Below are positions 32,621 through 42,729 of a DNA stretch of 64,000 nt, piece by piece. The DNA lies in assembly GCA_963978905.1 (NCBI GenBank), contig OZ022256.1, forward strand, positions 33,877,426 through 33,941,425, in the 5' to 3' direction. Position numbers and translations under genes: made by a program. Within the stretch, counting starts at the first letter, position 1. Every line of letters starts with the position of its first letter. The notes under the pieces were generated by a model that was not told where the DNA came from, made no database searches, and saw nothing but the letters and a program-made list of their open reading frames with translations. The stretch is from Trichostrongylus colubriformis. Lineage: Eukaryota; Nematoda; Chromadorea; Rhabditida; Trichostrongylidae.

Positions 32621-32857
32621 TATCGTCGTCGACGACGATCCCTCGTCGTCTCACTGTCTGAGACGACGTTCTCTAACGGCGTCCCCTACTCGATGATACG
32701 GGGTCAAGCGGACTCACAGAAGAAGTGGTCCGCACTCTTCGATTTCGACGTCGCAACAAGACGTTGACTCTTTCTTACTCTCATACGATAAACATATTGC
32801 TTACTCCCTCTTTCTTACGCCTCGCATTCGTTACATAAAAACCACTGAACCGCCACA
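32621..32857 (+). repeat. BEL-1 3' LTR
   Basis: 237 bp; differs from the 5' LTR only at C/T and C/G changes about 98 and 109 bp from its start. Followed by the target duplication ATACT at 32858-32862. Confidence 0.92.
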
Positions 32858-32862
32858 ATACT

Positions 32863-33349
32863 CAGTTTCCATGATAAAGTAACTTTTCTTCATCGGCTGT
32901 GCAACACAATCGCTGAAGAGATGTGCAACTGGTGATTCGTAAACATTGCCCCGTTCCACATACTCGTCCCGCTGCAGCGGCAAAACCTGGAGCGCAGCGC
33001 AGCGAGATCGTAGCAAAGACCTCGAGGCGCGCTGCCGGGCTTGGTTGACTGCCCGGCAACATGCTCAGCAGCGAATTCAAGGTTGTTGTGGCCGTGTGGT
33101 CTTGTGTGCCTTTGAGCCTGTCTCTCCACCTTCTATAAAGAAAACTAAATCTCTAGCAAATTCTCGAAATATCTAAATAGTAGCACGAAAGCACAAACCT
33201 TCATCAGATGACCGGGTTTGTGTCCGTAATACTTAAATAGATCAGAGAGTGAATCAAAAAGATGTGTAGGTTCCACCATGTACTTTCCAAACTTTCGCCG
33301 AATAATGATATTTTTTATCTGAATTTAATTACATGTAGAGCCGTTTTGT
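32863..33349. other. Right flank of BEL-1, no recognised gene
   Basis: Continuation of the host DNA interrupted by BEL-1. Three overlapping minus ORFs of 61-79 codons and one plus ORF share the same bases; none has a domain. Confidence 0.35.
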
Positions 33350-33658
33350 TATAGAAAGTCACTGGTAGGAGTAGTGCAGTAATGAGGAACTCTAAGTGAG
33401 TCACCCAGTTGGAATTGGGGTCTGAGTGAGACGACTACTTGCGGCGCGGTTTCTGGTGAGAGGTGAGCTACTGAGATTCAGAGGAGGAATCATTTCGAGC
33501 GAGCTCCGCCTTTTCCATCGTGGAACATCCCCTAGAGTCGACCTCGCCAAACAGACTGAGAAGTAAATAATAAGTATGATAGCAGATGATAGCTTTCGCA
33601 TCGTATTATTGCCCTGTCGATTCAACTTACGCGAACCTTCGCATGTCGGCTTTCTTAA
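33350..33658 (+). repeat. TTAA-type MITE family B, diverged copy
   Basis: Shares GAGTCGACCTCGCC-like, GTAATAA/GTATGATAG-like and CGCATCGTATT blocks with 37167-37555. The left end AAAGTCACTGGTAGGAG is a degraded terminus. It is cut at TTAA 33659-33662, where the next MITE starts. Confidence 0.6.
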
Positions 33659-33978
33659 TTAAAGGCACCAGTAGGGGTAAGGGAAAATTGAGGTCTGGGA
33701 GAAGATGTTCTCTGAAAGGAACCTTTTAGTTCAGAAGAGGGCACAAGTGATGAAAATAGCATTAAAAACGCGGCTTGGGGTCCTATGACGACCCCGCAGC
33801 ACGGCATGTCGTTATGCGGCTATGCGACCGGGGGAGTCGTCGTGGACGGGCCGGACAACGATCTCGGCCGGCTGGTTCAGACTCTGACCCGTCTTCAGTT
33901 CACTCCGGCTAGTGACGCAGAGGACGAGTGAGAAAAGGGATTTTCGGGTTCCTATTTCTCGGTTTTTCCGCCGTTTTA

Positions 33979-34865
33979 TTGGGTTGATTCATAATAAATC
34001 GGACAAATAGTAGTGATGATTTCTAGAGATCACAACTCAGCAACTAGTTAACGAAAATGGACACGCAAGGTACCGTTGGAATGAGTATGAGAAGCTCTTC
34101 AAAGTACTGCAAAACAATCACTCCAAAGTAGTTTCATTCCGCCACCATGCCGCACGATATCAAGCCGTCCAAAGACCATAGCCGCAACGTCATACTATTT
34201 CTATCGCTACCTGGCCAGGAACCCGCGGATATCGGCAGACGTTCGAAAGAAGTTCACAAAGAGCATGCCCCCGCCAGAAGTACAGTGTACTTGTGGCATT
34301 CGAAGTTTGCGCAGGCAACTATTCTATCGAAGACGAAAACCGCGGTTGGTGGAGCGTACACGGCGTAGAGTACTGGGAGCTGCTCGATGAAGGTACAACA
34401 GTATCCGCCGACGTCTACGCTCGTCAGTTACGAGAATTGAAGGCAAATGTCCAAAGTTCGCAACGGCGGCGGTCACATATCTACTTCCAGCACGACAACG
34501 CGAGACGACACATTGCAAGATCGACCAAGTCGGAGCTGCTGTCGTACAGTTGGACCGTGCTTCCACACCCACCGTACTCCACAGACCTGGCCCTTTCAGA
34601 TTTCCGCCTTTTCTCCCACAGCCAATGCCACCTGGACGGCCAAGACTTCAAAACTCGCGACGACGTCAAGACGGCACACGGCAACTTCTTCGAGCTCCAG
34701 CCCCCGGCCTTCTGGAGCAAGGGCATCCATGATCTGCCTAACCCGTGGCAGAAGGTCATCGATTAAGATGGGGCATATTTTAAGTGAATCCCAGTTGTCG
34801 TTAAAAAGTTGTACGACAATGATTAAAATTTGTCAATTTATCCGATTTATTATGAATCAACCTAA
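33979..34865 (+). mobile_element. Internally deleted mariner, second lineage
   Basis: Termini TTGGGTTGATTCATAATAAA and its near-exact complement at 34846-34865, flanked by TA at 33977-33978 and 34866-34867. It encodes an N-terminal HTH part (34147 on) and a C-terminal part with VEYWELLDEGTTVSA, HDNARRHIARST (second catalytic Asp) and VLPHPPYSTDLALSDF. The region expected to hold the first catalytic Asp is missing, and a frame change lies near 34310. Different termini and sequence from the three other mariners here. Confidence 0.9.
34293..34766 (+). pseudogene. Mariner transposase remnant, C-terminal part
   Basis: 157-codon frame: HTH tail (AGNYSIEDENR) joined straight to WWSVHGVEYWELLDEG, so the intervening ~100 residues of an ordinary mariner transposase are gone. 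The end matches the family pattern GIHDLPNPWQKVID. Catalytically dead by loss of an essential Asp. Confidence 0.85.
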
Positions 34866-34956
34866 TACGTCGTTCTCTCTACTCTTACATTGCTGAGCAC
34901 CTCTACTTTCGTAATCCCCAATTTGCCGAATTTACCCTTACCGGTGTCTTTAAAGG

Positions 34957-35282
34957 ATAGAGCCAAATGATTGACGCAATCGAATATCCCTTCCACTGCC
35001 TTTGAAGTACTCTGTATGCTTCGCAGCATCTGTGTAAAACGAGATCGATGAAATTGCCCATTTTGGCGACAAAGCAACGTCAAGTTCACTTGGATCACGC
35101 TATTTTTTGCCGTTTTTCTCGCCACTTTTTTCGAGATTACGAGATATTTACTGATTGCCCTTTCGATGTGTTCCACTGTGCTTACCGTCAGCATCCTCTC
35201 GTTCAGAGCATGAGTAGGTCGAATGAATTTGAGAGATCACTGAGGTAGTGGTCACTGTCAGACTAAGTATGTATGGCACAGG
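34957..35282. other. No recognised gene
   Basis: Short AT-rich spacer between two MITEs; no domain-bearing ORF. Confidence 0.35.
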
Positions 35283-35610
35283 TACTGACCGGTAGACGTG
35301 TTCACCGCAAAAGCTGACCCGTCAAGCAAGACGTCATGTTGATCAATAACGGCTTTAACGATACCATAAGTATCATGCTGCTATCATGCTCATTACTCTA
35401 TACCCAAGTCATTCTTCGGTAAAGCCGTCACTAGGAGGCGGGAAGGGGTGATCCAAGGCGTCAGGTGTTATCCGCTACGCCGTCACTACAGCTCGGCGGG
35501 GCGCTTTTCCATGGGGATTTCGCCATGAATAATCTTCTCAAGTCCATCATTTCTATGTGAGTGACTTCTGTTAGTGATTTTCCATTAACCATATTATCCT
35601 GATGCTGTCT
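35283..35610 (-). mobile_element. TTAA-type MITE family B copy
   Basis: Reverse-orientation copy of 37167-37555: shares TACTGACCGGTAGACGTG-like, TCATTCTTCGGTAAAG, GGATTTCGCCATGAATA and ATGTGAGTGACTTCTG. It ends CCTGATGCTGTCT followed by TTGA (35611-35614), a variant target site. Its right terminus (near 35283) is incomplete. Confidence 0.75.
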
Positions 35611-35614
35611 TTGA

Positions 35615-36157
35615 TGTTTATCGCCCAAAGGATGCACGCTTAGCTTACTGCTTGTGGGTCCTTTCATCTCTTTCAGTAACCTCGCTGACTTTGAGCCATT
35701 TTCTCTCGATGCGTTGGCTGTTTTGGAATTGAATTAAGAATCCCGGATCTGAGTTCGGTGCATTTCAGCGCACGCCCGCCATACCTAGCGTTTATCAGTT
35801 ACAGCGTGACAGAGCAATCATGACGAAGATAAGTTTGTCTCTTTACTCAGTCGCTCTCTTTTGCGCAGATAAACCTAGCGACAGACCGCTAAACCGCTGT
35901 ACGATGTGATTCGTGTAACTGATACTCCTAGCCGCGACCATCAAATGGTGGAATTTTCAACAATCCAGTCCACTTTTCTAGAAATGTAAGCACTCCATGG
36001 TTTGTCATAGTCATCGAAATTTATGCTGCTTACTCGCTCATATGACTGTATGCACGAGATGGGGTCTAGCTCAAACTTGTACAGTTGCAAGTGACAGTTC
36101 TGCAGATAATGTCACCCTTATGTACAGATAACAGCACCTGCCATTAAAACAATTGCG
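35615..36157. other. No recognised gene
   Basis: No long ORF or repeat match seen. Confidence 0.35.
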
Positions 36158-36899
36158 GTTCGATGGTTACCATCAGAAACGCCGCTGCAGCCGCGATCGA
36201 CTGACTGGATTGGCGACCGCCTTCGCGAGCAGGTCATAATCAACGAATTTTTTTGGCCAGGAAGGATTCCTGAGCCGAGAGTTAAGAAGGTGATACAGAA
36301 GGAGAATATGGCGGGTGAGGCAGGACATCCCAGCCAAGCTCCTGTTCTTTAGGCTGGGCTTTCTTCGCAACGTGGGAGCGCGCGTTGCCATAAAGGATGG
36401 TGACCGCCGATTTTCTTTTGCGTTTTTGGCAAACAGCGACGGCAAGCTGTTGAAACTGGTGGGTGTTTACGGCAGCGATGACCACCTCCCGTTGTACCAG
36501 CACCTCTTGAAAAGCATTCCTTCAGCGTCCTATAACTAGAACTGTCCCGAGCGTGGCTTGTCTTCCGTGTCGATCCTGCCGTTGCTGAAGCTGACGAACC
36601 TGTGGCGCACGGTCTCGTAGCTCACACATCCCTTGCCCAATGTAGCGTTGATGGAGTCGCAAGCTTCGTCAGTTTGATGCCGCGAAACCACTCATAGTAG
36701 CTGACACCGCGTGTTCTGTGGGTTTGGATTACTGACATTGTAGCTTACTCCACGGAATCTGCCAGGTGAATATATTTTGTCACAAATCCCAGAAAACGTC
36801 TTACCATATTCCTGAACCGCCTACATCTGTCTCATAGCAAAAAAGAGTTATTGATGATGTCTTTGGAAACATCCTACAAGGCTTCTGCAACAACCTAGT
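36158..36899 (-). mobile_element. Internally deleted mariner, copy 3 of the first lineage
   Basis: Minus-oriented. The 5' end lies at about 36899 (complement TAGGTTGTTGCAGAAGCC..GTAGGAT). It carries the same HTH-to-C-terminal junction as the copies at 9091 and 40456, then NARSHVAKKAQPKEQELGWD and LPHPPYSPSVSPS. The 3' end is truncated near 36158 without a recognisable terminus. Several stops and frame changes. Confidence 0.8.
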
Positions 36900-36902
36900 A
36901 TA

Positions 36903-37162
36903 CGGTAAGATGGGTGTGTATAAAGTGGTATGAATGGCCTCCTTCGCACCTCGTTAACAATAGCTTCGCACGTAATGTGCGAAGCAGTAATTAATGAGGG
37001 CCACAATCTGAGGTCAAAATATTGGCCACCCAGTTATGGCACTTGCCTTAAACCGACACCAAGACAAAAATAATATGAATAAATGACGTCAGGAGTAAAC
37101 GAAGTTTTTATCCGGTACTACAAGTCTCACGGAATTTGACCCTAGTGTGCATAAGGTTTCAC
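36903..37162. other. No recognised gene
   Basis: Unmatched AT-rich spacer with a CGCACGTAATGTGCG-like short palindrome near 36967. Confidence 0.3.
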
Positions 37163-37166
37163 TTGA

Positions 37167-37555
37167 AGTCAGCATCAGGATATCATGGTTAATGGGAAAT
37201 CCCTAAAAGAAGTCACTCACATAGAAACTATGGGCCTGAGAAGACTATTCATGGCGAAATCCCCGTCGAAAAGCGCGCCCCCAAGCTCTAGTGATGGCGC
37301 AGCAAATGAGATCTGAAGCCTTTGATAAGTCCATCCCGCCTCCTAGGGTCGACTTTACCGAAGAATGACCGAGGTGTAGAGTAATAAGCATTACAGCAGA
37401 ATGATACTTATCGTATCGTATTGAAGCCGTATCGATCAAAATGACGTGGTGCTTGACGTGTAAGCTTTCGCAGTGAACACGTCCACCGGTCAATATCAAA
37501 GATTGGAAAGATGAAACAATCCAATTACTCTAACCCCCCCCCCCTAACACTGTCC
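37167..37555 (+). mobile_element. TTAA-type MITE family B
   Basis: Best preserved family B copy (389 bp): left TTGA (37163-37166) and terminus AGTCAGCATCAGGATA; right terminus CCCCTAACACTGTCC and TTAA 37556-37559, which is shared with the next element. A C-run of about 13 lies just inside the right terminus. It provides the empty site for the two BEL insertions at 55118 and 55400. Confidence 0.85.
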
Positions 37556-37559
37556 TTAA

Positions 37560-37972
37560 AGACACCGTTAGGGGCAATTTCGGCAAATTGGGGGATTACG
37601 AAAGTAGAGGTGCTCAGTAATATCACAGTAGAAAAAGAACGACATAAAACGGCGAAAAAACCAAGAAATAGGAACCCGAATTTCCCCTTTCTCCCTCTCG
37701 TCCTCTGCGTCTCTGGTCGGAGTGGACCGAAGACAGGCCAGAGTCTCAAGTAGCCAGCCGCGATTGTTGTCCCGCCCCTCCACGTCGACTCCCCCGGGCG
37801 CATAACGGCATAACGGCATGACGAACTGCGGGGCCGCCATAAGACCCCAAGTCGCGTTTTTTATGCGATTTTCACCACATGTGACCCCTACTGAAGTAGA
37901 AGGTTCGTTTCAGAGAACATGTACCTCCAGATCTCAATTTTCCCTTACCCCTAATGGTGCCTTTAAGAGAAC
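37560..37972 (+). mobile_element. TTAA-flanked MITE family A
   Basis: TTAA at 37556-37559 and 37973-37976; termini AGACACCGTTAGGGGCAA and the complement of AGGCACCATTAGGGGTAA. 413 bp, uninterrupted, so it is the reference for the mariner-split copy at 33663-34949. Mutually overlapping ORFs on both strands are not conserved. Confidence 0.88.
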
Positions 37973-37976
37973 AGAA

Positions 37977-38344
37977 AGCGAAACAATGAGTGAATTTATC
38001 CGATTATCATGAATGCTCCTTTGCTGAATGCTCCTTTGCTACTTGTCAAAAGGTTACCACATGCCCGTTGGAGAATAAAGTGAGAGACGGTCGTTTGGCG
38101 AGGCCAATGGAGCTAATTTGCCAATGGGGCACTGCCAAAGCTCCTCCACTAAAAAGGCTTAGGTAAATCTGGGAGAGTCCAGACGGCCCATGCGCCCCAT
38201 TGGCAAACTAGCTGCAAGGGCCGCCCCAAGCGACATACACCCGAATAAAGTTGTGGATTGTGTTATTATGTACCTCCTTTTCAGTACAACTTTTCGAGGA
38301 CTGAGGATGAATTCAGTGGGAGATCAACATACCTACCTAGTTAA
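37977..38344. other. No recognised gene
   Basis: Contains a loose inverted pair near 38095-38215 (GGCCAATGGAGC / GCGCCCCATTGGC). No ORF of note. Confidence 0.3.
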
Positions 38345-38761
38345 GTGAGTGAGCGATCCACATACGACTGTTGGTTCATATATCGTGTTATGTTACAATG
38401 TTCTCATATACCCATTTTGAACAAGCATTCGTATCCACGACCCCTCCGTCTTCCTCTGAGGTGCTCACCTTGCCACAGTTATCTTAGCCAACCTCACCCT
38501 TTACCTTCTACACTTCCCTATTATGCCGCACCAAATCCATCTCCTGCTCTCCCTTTTGCGTCTTACTACCATCCTGCTTCAGCTGCAACTCAAGCCTTCA
38601 GTGGGAGATCAACATACCAACATTTCTCCCACAGCTGCCTATTATGCTGCCCCACATCCGACTCCTGCTTTTCCTTCTATATCTTCCTGCTACCCTGCGT
38701 CAGCCCCAACTCAGACTTTCTCGTGGTGCCTCTGTATGAAACGGCATGTAATACCCGATGA
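38345..38761 (+). CDS. Unrecognised Pro/Ala/Tyr-rich repeat ORF
   Basis: Contains a ~121-bp direct repeat (38517 and 38638 starts) reading YYAAPNPSPALPF and, one frame over, YYAAPHPTPAFP. The repeat length is not a multiple of three, so the second unit falls in the frame of 38523-38780. Either a short intron (the unit junction ends TTCTCCCACAG, acceptor-like) or a frameshift separates them. No family recognised; it could be an exon of a low-complexity secreted or cuticle protein or chance sequence. The minus-strand ORF at 39245-39484 has a similar composition (LIAYHPATLAQTFMS). Confidence 0.3.
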   Translation: MSERSTYDCWFIYRVMLQCSHIPILNKHSYPRPLRLPLRCSPCHSYLSQPHPLPSTLPYYAAPNPSPALPFASYYHPASAATQAFSGRSTYQHFSHSCLLCCPTSDSCFSFYIFLLPCVSPNSDFLVVPLYETACNTR

Positions 38762-40455
38762 AAAATTGATTCACCTTTGACTCCCTTTATTCATGATATT
38801 TTTCTCTTGGCGGCTGGCAAGTGACACAGATGGGTGATCAATATTCTGAACTCAATTTGTTGCCTCTCTTTAATTACTGCTTCGCACATTAGGTGCGATG
38901 CAATAATCAAGCGAAGCGATAGTTACAGAACTAGTGTAGGTCACTTCGCATCTCACCGCGCTCCTAACCTTACCTATAGGGCTACCCTATATGATTGCAT
39001 CCACTGACTGTTGACCATCAAAATGAAGAAGTAATGTTCGCTACACGGCGAAAACGTGTAAGCGTATAAATAGACAGTTCATCCATACTATCCAGTTTAT
39101 AACACTTCGCTGATAATAACCAAACTCTCGAGTCAGTTATGAGTGGCCCATGATCGTACCACGCATGTGTGCTTAAAAATACTCTCTTTGTGAGCTGATT
39201 AATACACGAGGGGTAAATAAAAATCTCACTCGCATCTAGAGGAACTAATTCTTAGGGCATGACGAGATTGGTGAGGAGAAGGTGGGGGTGTTACATGTAG
39301 GTGACCGGGAGTTTCGCGAGTGGTTAGTGGACATAAATGTTTGAGCAAGAGTGGCGGGATGGTAGGCGATCAATTCTGGAAGAAAGGTGGATGCTAGAGT
39401 TGGAGATGTGGGCCCCAGAGGAGATAGTGTTGGTAGGAAAGCAGAAGTTGGATATAAAACGGGAGTCGATGATGTGAAAAACATGTTTTATGATGATGCT
39501 GGAAGCCATGCAACAGGAGGTGCCACATGCATGGGGTCATAGTAAGATGAGAGAGGGAAAGGCTAATATTTTATTTATTTGTTTAGTTATTTATTTATGC
39601 GTACATGAGACGCGCCAGAACATTAACAGAAAGAGTTATCCACTCTAACTAGTCAAGAGGACAGTAGAAAAAACTCTACAACCCACTCGAAAGTATCTAA
39701 ACCTAGGGTGAAAGGGAAACAAACTAGTAAACGTGCCGAAAAGCAAAAAAAATAAACCATAAATGAGTTACTCAGGGCACAAAGTAAATCTATCTTATCC
39801 TTTCGAGCCTGGAGTAAGTTGCGAGTGGCACTCGAGTCATTTACCTGCATCAGTCGGCAATGGTGCCCTTAGCGCCACTGAAGGGGTCATAGGAGCCTGC
39901 CTGAACTTCGGAACACGAGTATACCGACCGCCCTCGTGGAACAGGCAGGTCAGGTAAACGCTAGGTACCTAGTCTAGCGACCCGAGGAAAGAAAGGACAC
40001 CAGTTTAGAAAAGGAAGGGTAACGTTCCTCAAAGAAGTATCATATCCTAAATGTAGTCATTTGCGTATATGTTATCACTCGAAACAAGCTGCATAGAGGA
40101 ATCTTATGATAACGGTTGGATTTGTTCAGGTCACAGTCCTCTTGGCGAAGCTATTAAAAGTGACACTAACCAATTAAAGTAAAACAAAACAAATATAACG
40201 AAAAAAAGAGTAGCGCAAACTACTCTCGAAAAAAAGTAGACATCACTAAGTAGTTACAATACAGTTCACTTGTCTACTAAGGAAATCTGAAGCCGCACAG
40301 CTAAACACGGTCACACGAAGCTGGAAGGGTGGCTGCCATTAATCTTGGAGGAGAGAGTTGCAATGTAAGTCTGGAAGAATTCCTATGCGAAACTGACACC
40401 TATAAAAGGCAATCGGGTGTTCTCTTCAAACCTGTGTAAATATCTCTTACATGTA
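38762..40455. other. No recognised gene
   Basis: Includes the minus ORF 39245-39484 with Pro/Thr-rich composition and the plus ORF 39763-39957, which ends near a donor-like CAGGTAAAC. No domain is recognised. Confidence 0.3.
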
Positions 40456-41262
40456 CTAGGTTGTGCCAAAAGTCTTGCAGTATTTTTCCAAAAAAAAAAC
40501 AGTAACTCTTGTTCACTTCGAGGCAGGTCCAGGCGGTTCAGGAATATGGTAGAACGTTCCCTAAGCTTTCTAGGAAAATATATATTGACCCAACAGATCC
40601 CGTGGAGAGAGCTACAATGCCCGTTGTCGGTACCCACCCAACTCGCGGTGTCATCTAAAATGAGCGGTCTTGCGGCACCAAACGACGGAAGCTTGCCACT
40701 CCATCAGCGCTGCATTGGACAAGGAATGTGTGAGCTACGAGATCGTGCAGTGCTGGCTCATCAGCTTCAGCAACGGCGAGATTGACATGAAAGACAAACC
40801 ACGCTTGGGACTGTGCTGGTTTTGGGACGCGGAAGAAATGCTTTTCTGCGAGGTGCTGGTACGAGGCGAGACAGTTACCGCTGCCGTATGCACCCACCAC
40901 TCCAGCAGCTCGCCGTCGCTGTTCGAGAAAAGTGCCGGAAAAGGTCCGCGGTCACCCTTCTTCATGACGACGCCCGCTCCCATTTCGCGAAAAGTACCCA
41001 GGCCAAGTTATAGGAGCTCGGCTGGGATGTGCTGCCCCACCCGCCATACTCTCCAGACATTGCCCCTTCTGGCTATCACCTTACCCATCCTCTCGAATCC
41101 TTCATGGCCAAGAGAAAATTCGTTGATTATGACCTGCTTGCGAGGGCGATCGCTGACTTTTTCGACTCTCAGAACCCAGAGTTCTGGGAGAAGGGAATCA
41201 ACGATTTTCCTATAAAGTGACAGAGGGTTGCCGATAACAATCGTCAATGCGTTGTTGCCTAA
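40456..41262 (+). mobile_element. Internally deleted mariner, copy 2 of the first lineage
   Basis: Starts at the terminus TAGGTTGTGCCAAAAGTC and carries the same junction as copy 1, followed by HDDARSHFAKSTQAKL, a TAG, ELGWDVLPHPPYSPDIAPSG and INDFPIK with a TGA. The right terminus is missing; a TTAA-flanked MITE begins about 12 bp further on. The first catalytic Asp region is absent. Confidence 0.85.
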
Positions 41263-41277
41263 AAGAGAATATTTTAA

Positions 41278-41812
41278 AGGCAGCTCTAGGGGAAAATCGG
41301 ACGAAAAGTAAAAGAAGTAGCGAATATGAAAGCCGAGATGCCTAGTAGCAGGACAGTGGGGAAAAAACGGATGGAAATGGCCAAAAATCCGAGAAAAAGG
41401 ACCCCTTTCCACCGTTGGATCTAGGCGCGGACGACCTTTCCCTCATAAGGTGGGTAGTCCGCATAAGTTTTCAACTGGCATTACCAAGACGTAAACATGA
41501 AGAAAGTTCGGAAATGCGACAGCATCTATTTTCACGTGGTGTTCAAGCTAAAAGTGAGAAAGCGCGCTGCGATACTTTCAATCCTGCCGATCTCCTTGAC
41601 CAACATCACCGTGACCAACCACTAATCACGTCGCCAAGAGGCGGGCTGTCCCAACCAAGGCGGCTTGCCCTGATGAGGCCGCCTCCGCCAATGCTCAAGG
41701 AGGCGCCTTTTGCGGGGGATTTCGCCATATATAGGCCTTTCAGCCCCGTAATTTCTCAGTCAAGGCCTCCTTTTGGGATTCCCTGTCACCCACATTATCC
41801 CAAACACTGTCT
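41278..41812. mobile_element. TTAA-flanked MITE
   Basis: TTAA at 41274-41277 and TTGA (one change) at 41813-41816; termini AGGCAGCTCTAGGGGAAA and AGACAGTGTTTGGGATAA. 535 bp, collinear with 17349-18012. ORFs are artefacts of the repeat. Confidence 0.82.
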
Positions 41813-41816
41813 TTGA

Positions 41817-42369
41817 GGCACACATGCGTAGTGCGTAGTCATAGGTCACTGATATTAAACTTGAGATTCCTCGAGTACATGTGCATTACTTTTTGCATCT
41901 TGCAGGTCAATAGTTGGTAGAAGCAATCAAGTAGGGTTATCCTAGAGGCAGAGCCAGGAGGCGCGAGGTAAGGTGCGAAGTGACCTATAGTAGTACTGTA
42001 ATTATACTATCGTACACTTTGTGGACTGAAGGTGCACACCCATTCGATCTTAAGCGCGATAGGACTCACTAGTGCTCCAAAGGTCGCTACCTATTATCTC
42101 TTCCAGGCTCACTGTCACAGAGAATAGTGTTCCTACATGAGATTACCCTCCTCACCCCTCCCCCTGCCGGTGCCTACAATGAACGCTTCGAGAAGAGCTG
42201 TTTGAGTGGGACGATCGATCGATGTCTCTGAAGCCACATTTTTCAAAAAAAACCATGCGCAACTATAAAGAAAACGTGAAAATACGATGGTTTCATTTGA
42301 GGCTTATCGTTGGTAACGACCAAATTTTCGTTCCCACATCCGTATCAAAGCAACAGCAAAAAATTCTAC
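41817..42369. other. No recognised gene
   Basis: Predicted intron DNA of the SH2 gene. A minus-strand stretch after TTTCTTTATAG near 42255 reads FFEKCGFRDIDR, which could be SH2-like, but no donor closes it convincingly. Confidence 0.3.
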
Positions 42370-42525
42370 CTTTCCGCGCCTCTTTTCGTACTGCTTCCTT
42401 CCTAGTCTTTCCTCTTCCTGTTCTTCATAGCGCCTCATTGCTTCAGAATTTTGCTTGGTTTCCGGCTGCCCCTCGCAAACCACAGATAGTATGATTTCCC
42501 GCTTTCGCGGTCCTTCACCGTCTAC
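42370..42525 (-). CDS. SH2-domain exon (second)
   Basis: Acceptor CCTATATCAG, phase 0. Encodes VDGEGPRKREIILSVV, matching SH2 strands C-D after the FIVRLSE of the previous exon, then an unusual Lys/Glu/Arg-rich tail (RRYEEQEEERLGRKQ). Donor AAG/GTAGAA, phase 0. The second half of an SH2 domain (His on beta D through helix B) is not found immediately downstream. Likely the same gene as the kinase exons at 16344-10266, but not proven. Confidence 0.65.
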
Positions 42526-42603
42526 CTGATATAGGAAATTGAATTCACATAGCACATCATGCAACGTGAAACCGCAAACAAAAGCCCAATTCGAAAAATT
42601 TAC

Positions 42604-42729
42604 TTCACTCAATCTGACGATGAACTCTCCCACGTAGTGTAGTAAGAAAGGAAGATCCTCGCGTGGTAGAAATCCGTGATAGAACTTGAACTCTCTCAAA
42701 GTCTGAACCGAATGGTAAAACAACATTTC
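42604..42729 (-). CDS. SH2-domain exon (first)
   Basis: Acceptor TTTGTCCCCACAG at 42730 (an alternative GGTTCAG would start at 42702). Encodes FYHGFLPREDLPFLL then VGEFIVRLSE: the helix A and beta B signature of nematode FER-like SH2 domains; the Arg of FIVRLSE is the phosphotyrosine-binding residue. Donor GAA/GTAAAT; the 78-nt intron to the next exon is typical of nematodes. The N-terminus must lie further upstream. Confidence 0.65.

Larger units (their letters stand above)
23319..32857 (+). mobile_element. BEL/Pao LTR retroelement BEL-1 with envelope-like region
   Basis: A 9.54 kb element with 237-bp LTRs, 5-bp target duplications ATACT (23314-23318, 32858-32862), a tRNA-Gly-like primer site, and gag, protease, RT, RNase H, integrase and envelope-like regions in BEL/Pao order. 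The LTRs differ at two positions, so insertion is recent. Reading frames are interrupted at three places: a frame change near 25175-25200, a TAG at 25933, and a frame change near 28735. This copy should not make all its products unless recoding occurs. Related by known biology to nematode Tas/Cer7-type elements (Belpaoviridae). Confidence 0.93.
33663..34949 (-). mobile_element. TTAA-flanked MITE family A split by a mariner
   Basis: TTAA at 33659-33662 and 34950-34953 flanks termini AGGCACCAGTAGGGGTAA and AGACACCGGTAAGGGTAA. Without the 887-bp mariner and its duplicated TA it would be ~398 bp and matches 37560-37972 in reverse orientation. The uninterrupted relative shows the pre-insertion site. 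Confidence 0.88.
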
